Source: Prevotellaceae bacterium (GTDB taxonomy: Bacteria; Bacteroidota; Bacteroidia; Bacteroidales; UBA932). From it: 5,297 nt of DNA. This document shows, piece by piece, positions 5,284 through 5,297 of this stretch. The translations under genes were made by a program, and so were the position numbers. The notes beneath the pieces were generated by a model, which had not been told where the DNA came from, searched no databases, and was given only the letters and a program-made list of their open reading frames with translations. Numbering within the stretch: position 1 is the first letter of the stretch; each line of letters opens with the position of its first letter. Location of the stretch: contig JAIROF010000184.1 in NCBI GenBank assembly GCA_031257655.1, positions 1-5,297 on the forward strand, in the 5' to 3' direction.

Positions 5284-5297
5284 AGAATAACAACCAA

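Larger units (their letters stand above)
4961..5297. other. Non-coding region downstream of murI
   Basis: No gene is evident in these 337 bases. They contain a T6 run just after the murI stop (4972-4977, preceded only by a 3-bp CCG/CGG stem), a 121-bp imperfect palindrome (4980-5100) and inverted repeats in the last 80 bases. Two TATTTTTG boxes on the plus strand (5172-5179 and 5210-5217) fit the -7 consensus but have no -33 partner, and no downstream gene is visible before the window ends. Confidence 0.6.

Overview
The window looks like chromosomal DNA from a member of the Bacteroidota, probably Bacteroidales-like. None of the three genes has a Shine-Dalgarno sequence, and the leaders are A/T-rich. 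Each gene has an upstream match to the Bacteroidota -7 promoter box TAnnTTTG (TACATTTG, TACTTTTG, TACTTTTG). The proteins also resemble Bacteroidota versions of their families, and one is a large lipoprotein glycosidase typical of a polysaccharide-degrading lifestyle. Coding DNA is GC-rich while the spacers are strikingly A/T-rich and full of repeats.

Layout: 1-227 is a non-coding tail downstream of the first gene, with a perfect 10-bp-stem palindrome and a run of small stem-loops, including a candidate terminator. 228-2867 (minus) encodes a GH3-family glycosidase lipoprotein with an inserted PA14 domain and a C-terminal fibronectin-III-like domain. 2868-3058 is its promoter-bearing spacer. 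3059-3757 (minus) encodes RsmE, the 16S rRNA m3U1498 methyltransferase. 3758-4144 is a divergent intergenic region with promoters facing both ways and three different repeat arrays of period about 61, 14 and 7 bp. 4145-4960 (plus) encodes MurI, glutamate racemase, which must start at a TTG codon. 4961-5297 is non-coding and holds a 121-bp imperfect palindrome plus further inverted repeats.

The genes do not form one pathway: a secreted or surface carbohydrate enzyme, an rRNA modification enzyme and a cell-wall precursor enzyme sit side by side. RsmE and MurI are divergently transcribed. RsmE and the glycosidase are co-directional, but the glycosidase has its own promoter-like box.

No CRISPR array, transposase, phage gene, toxin-antitoxin or defence system, tRNA or rRNA was seen. 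The most interesting content is non-coding: the stacked tandem repeats ending exactly at the murI TTG start, the long palindrome after murI, and a 27-bp sequence shared by the murI leader and that palindrome. All identities and repeat counts were read by eye, without database searches.
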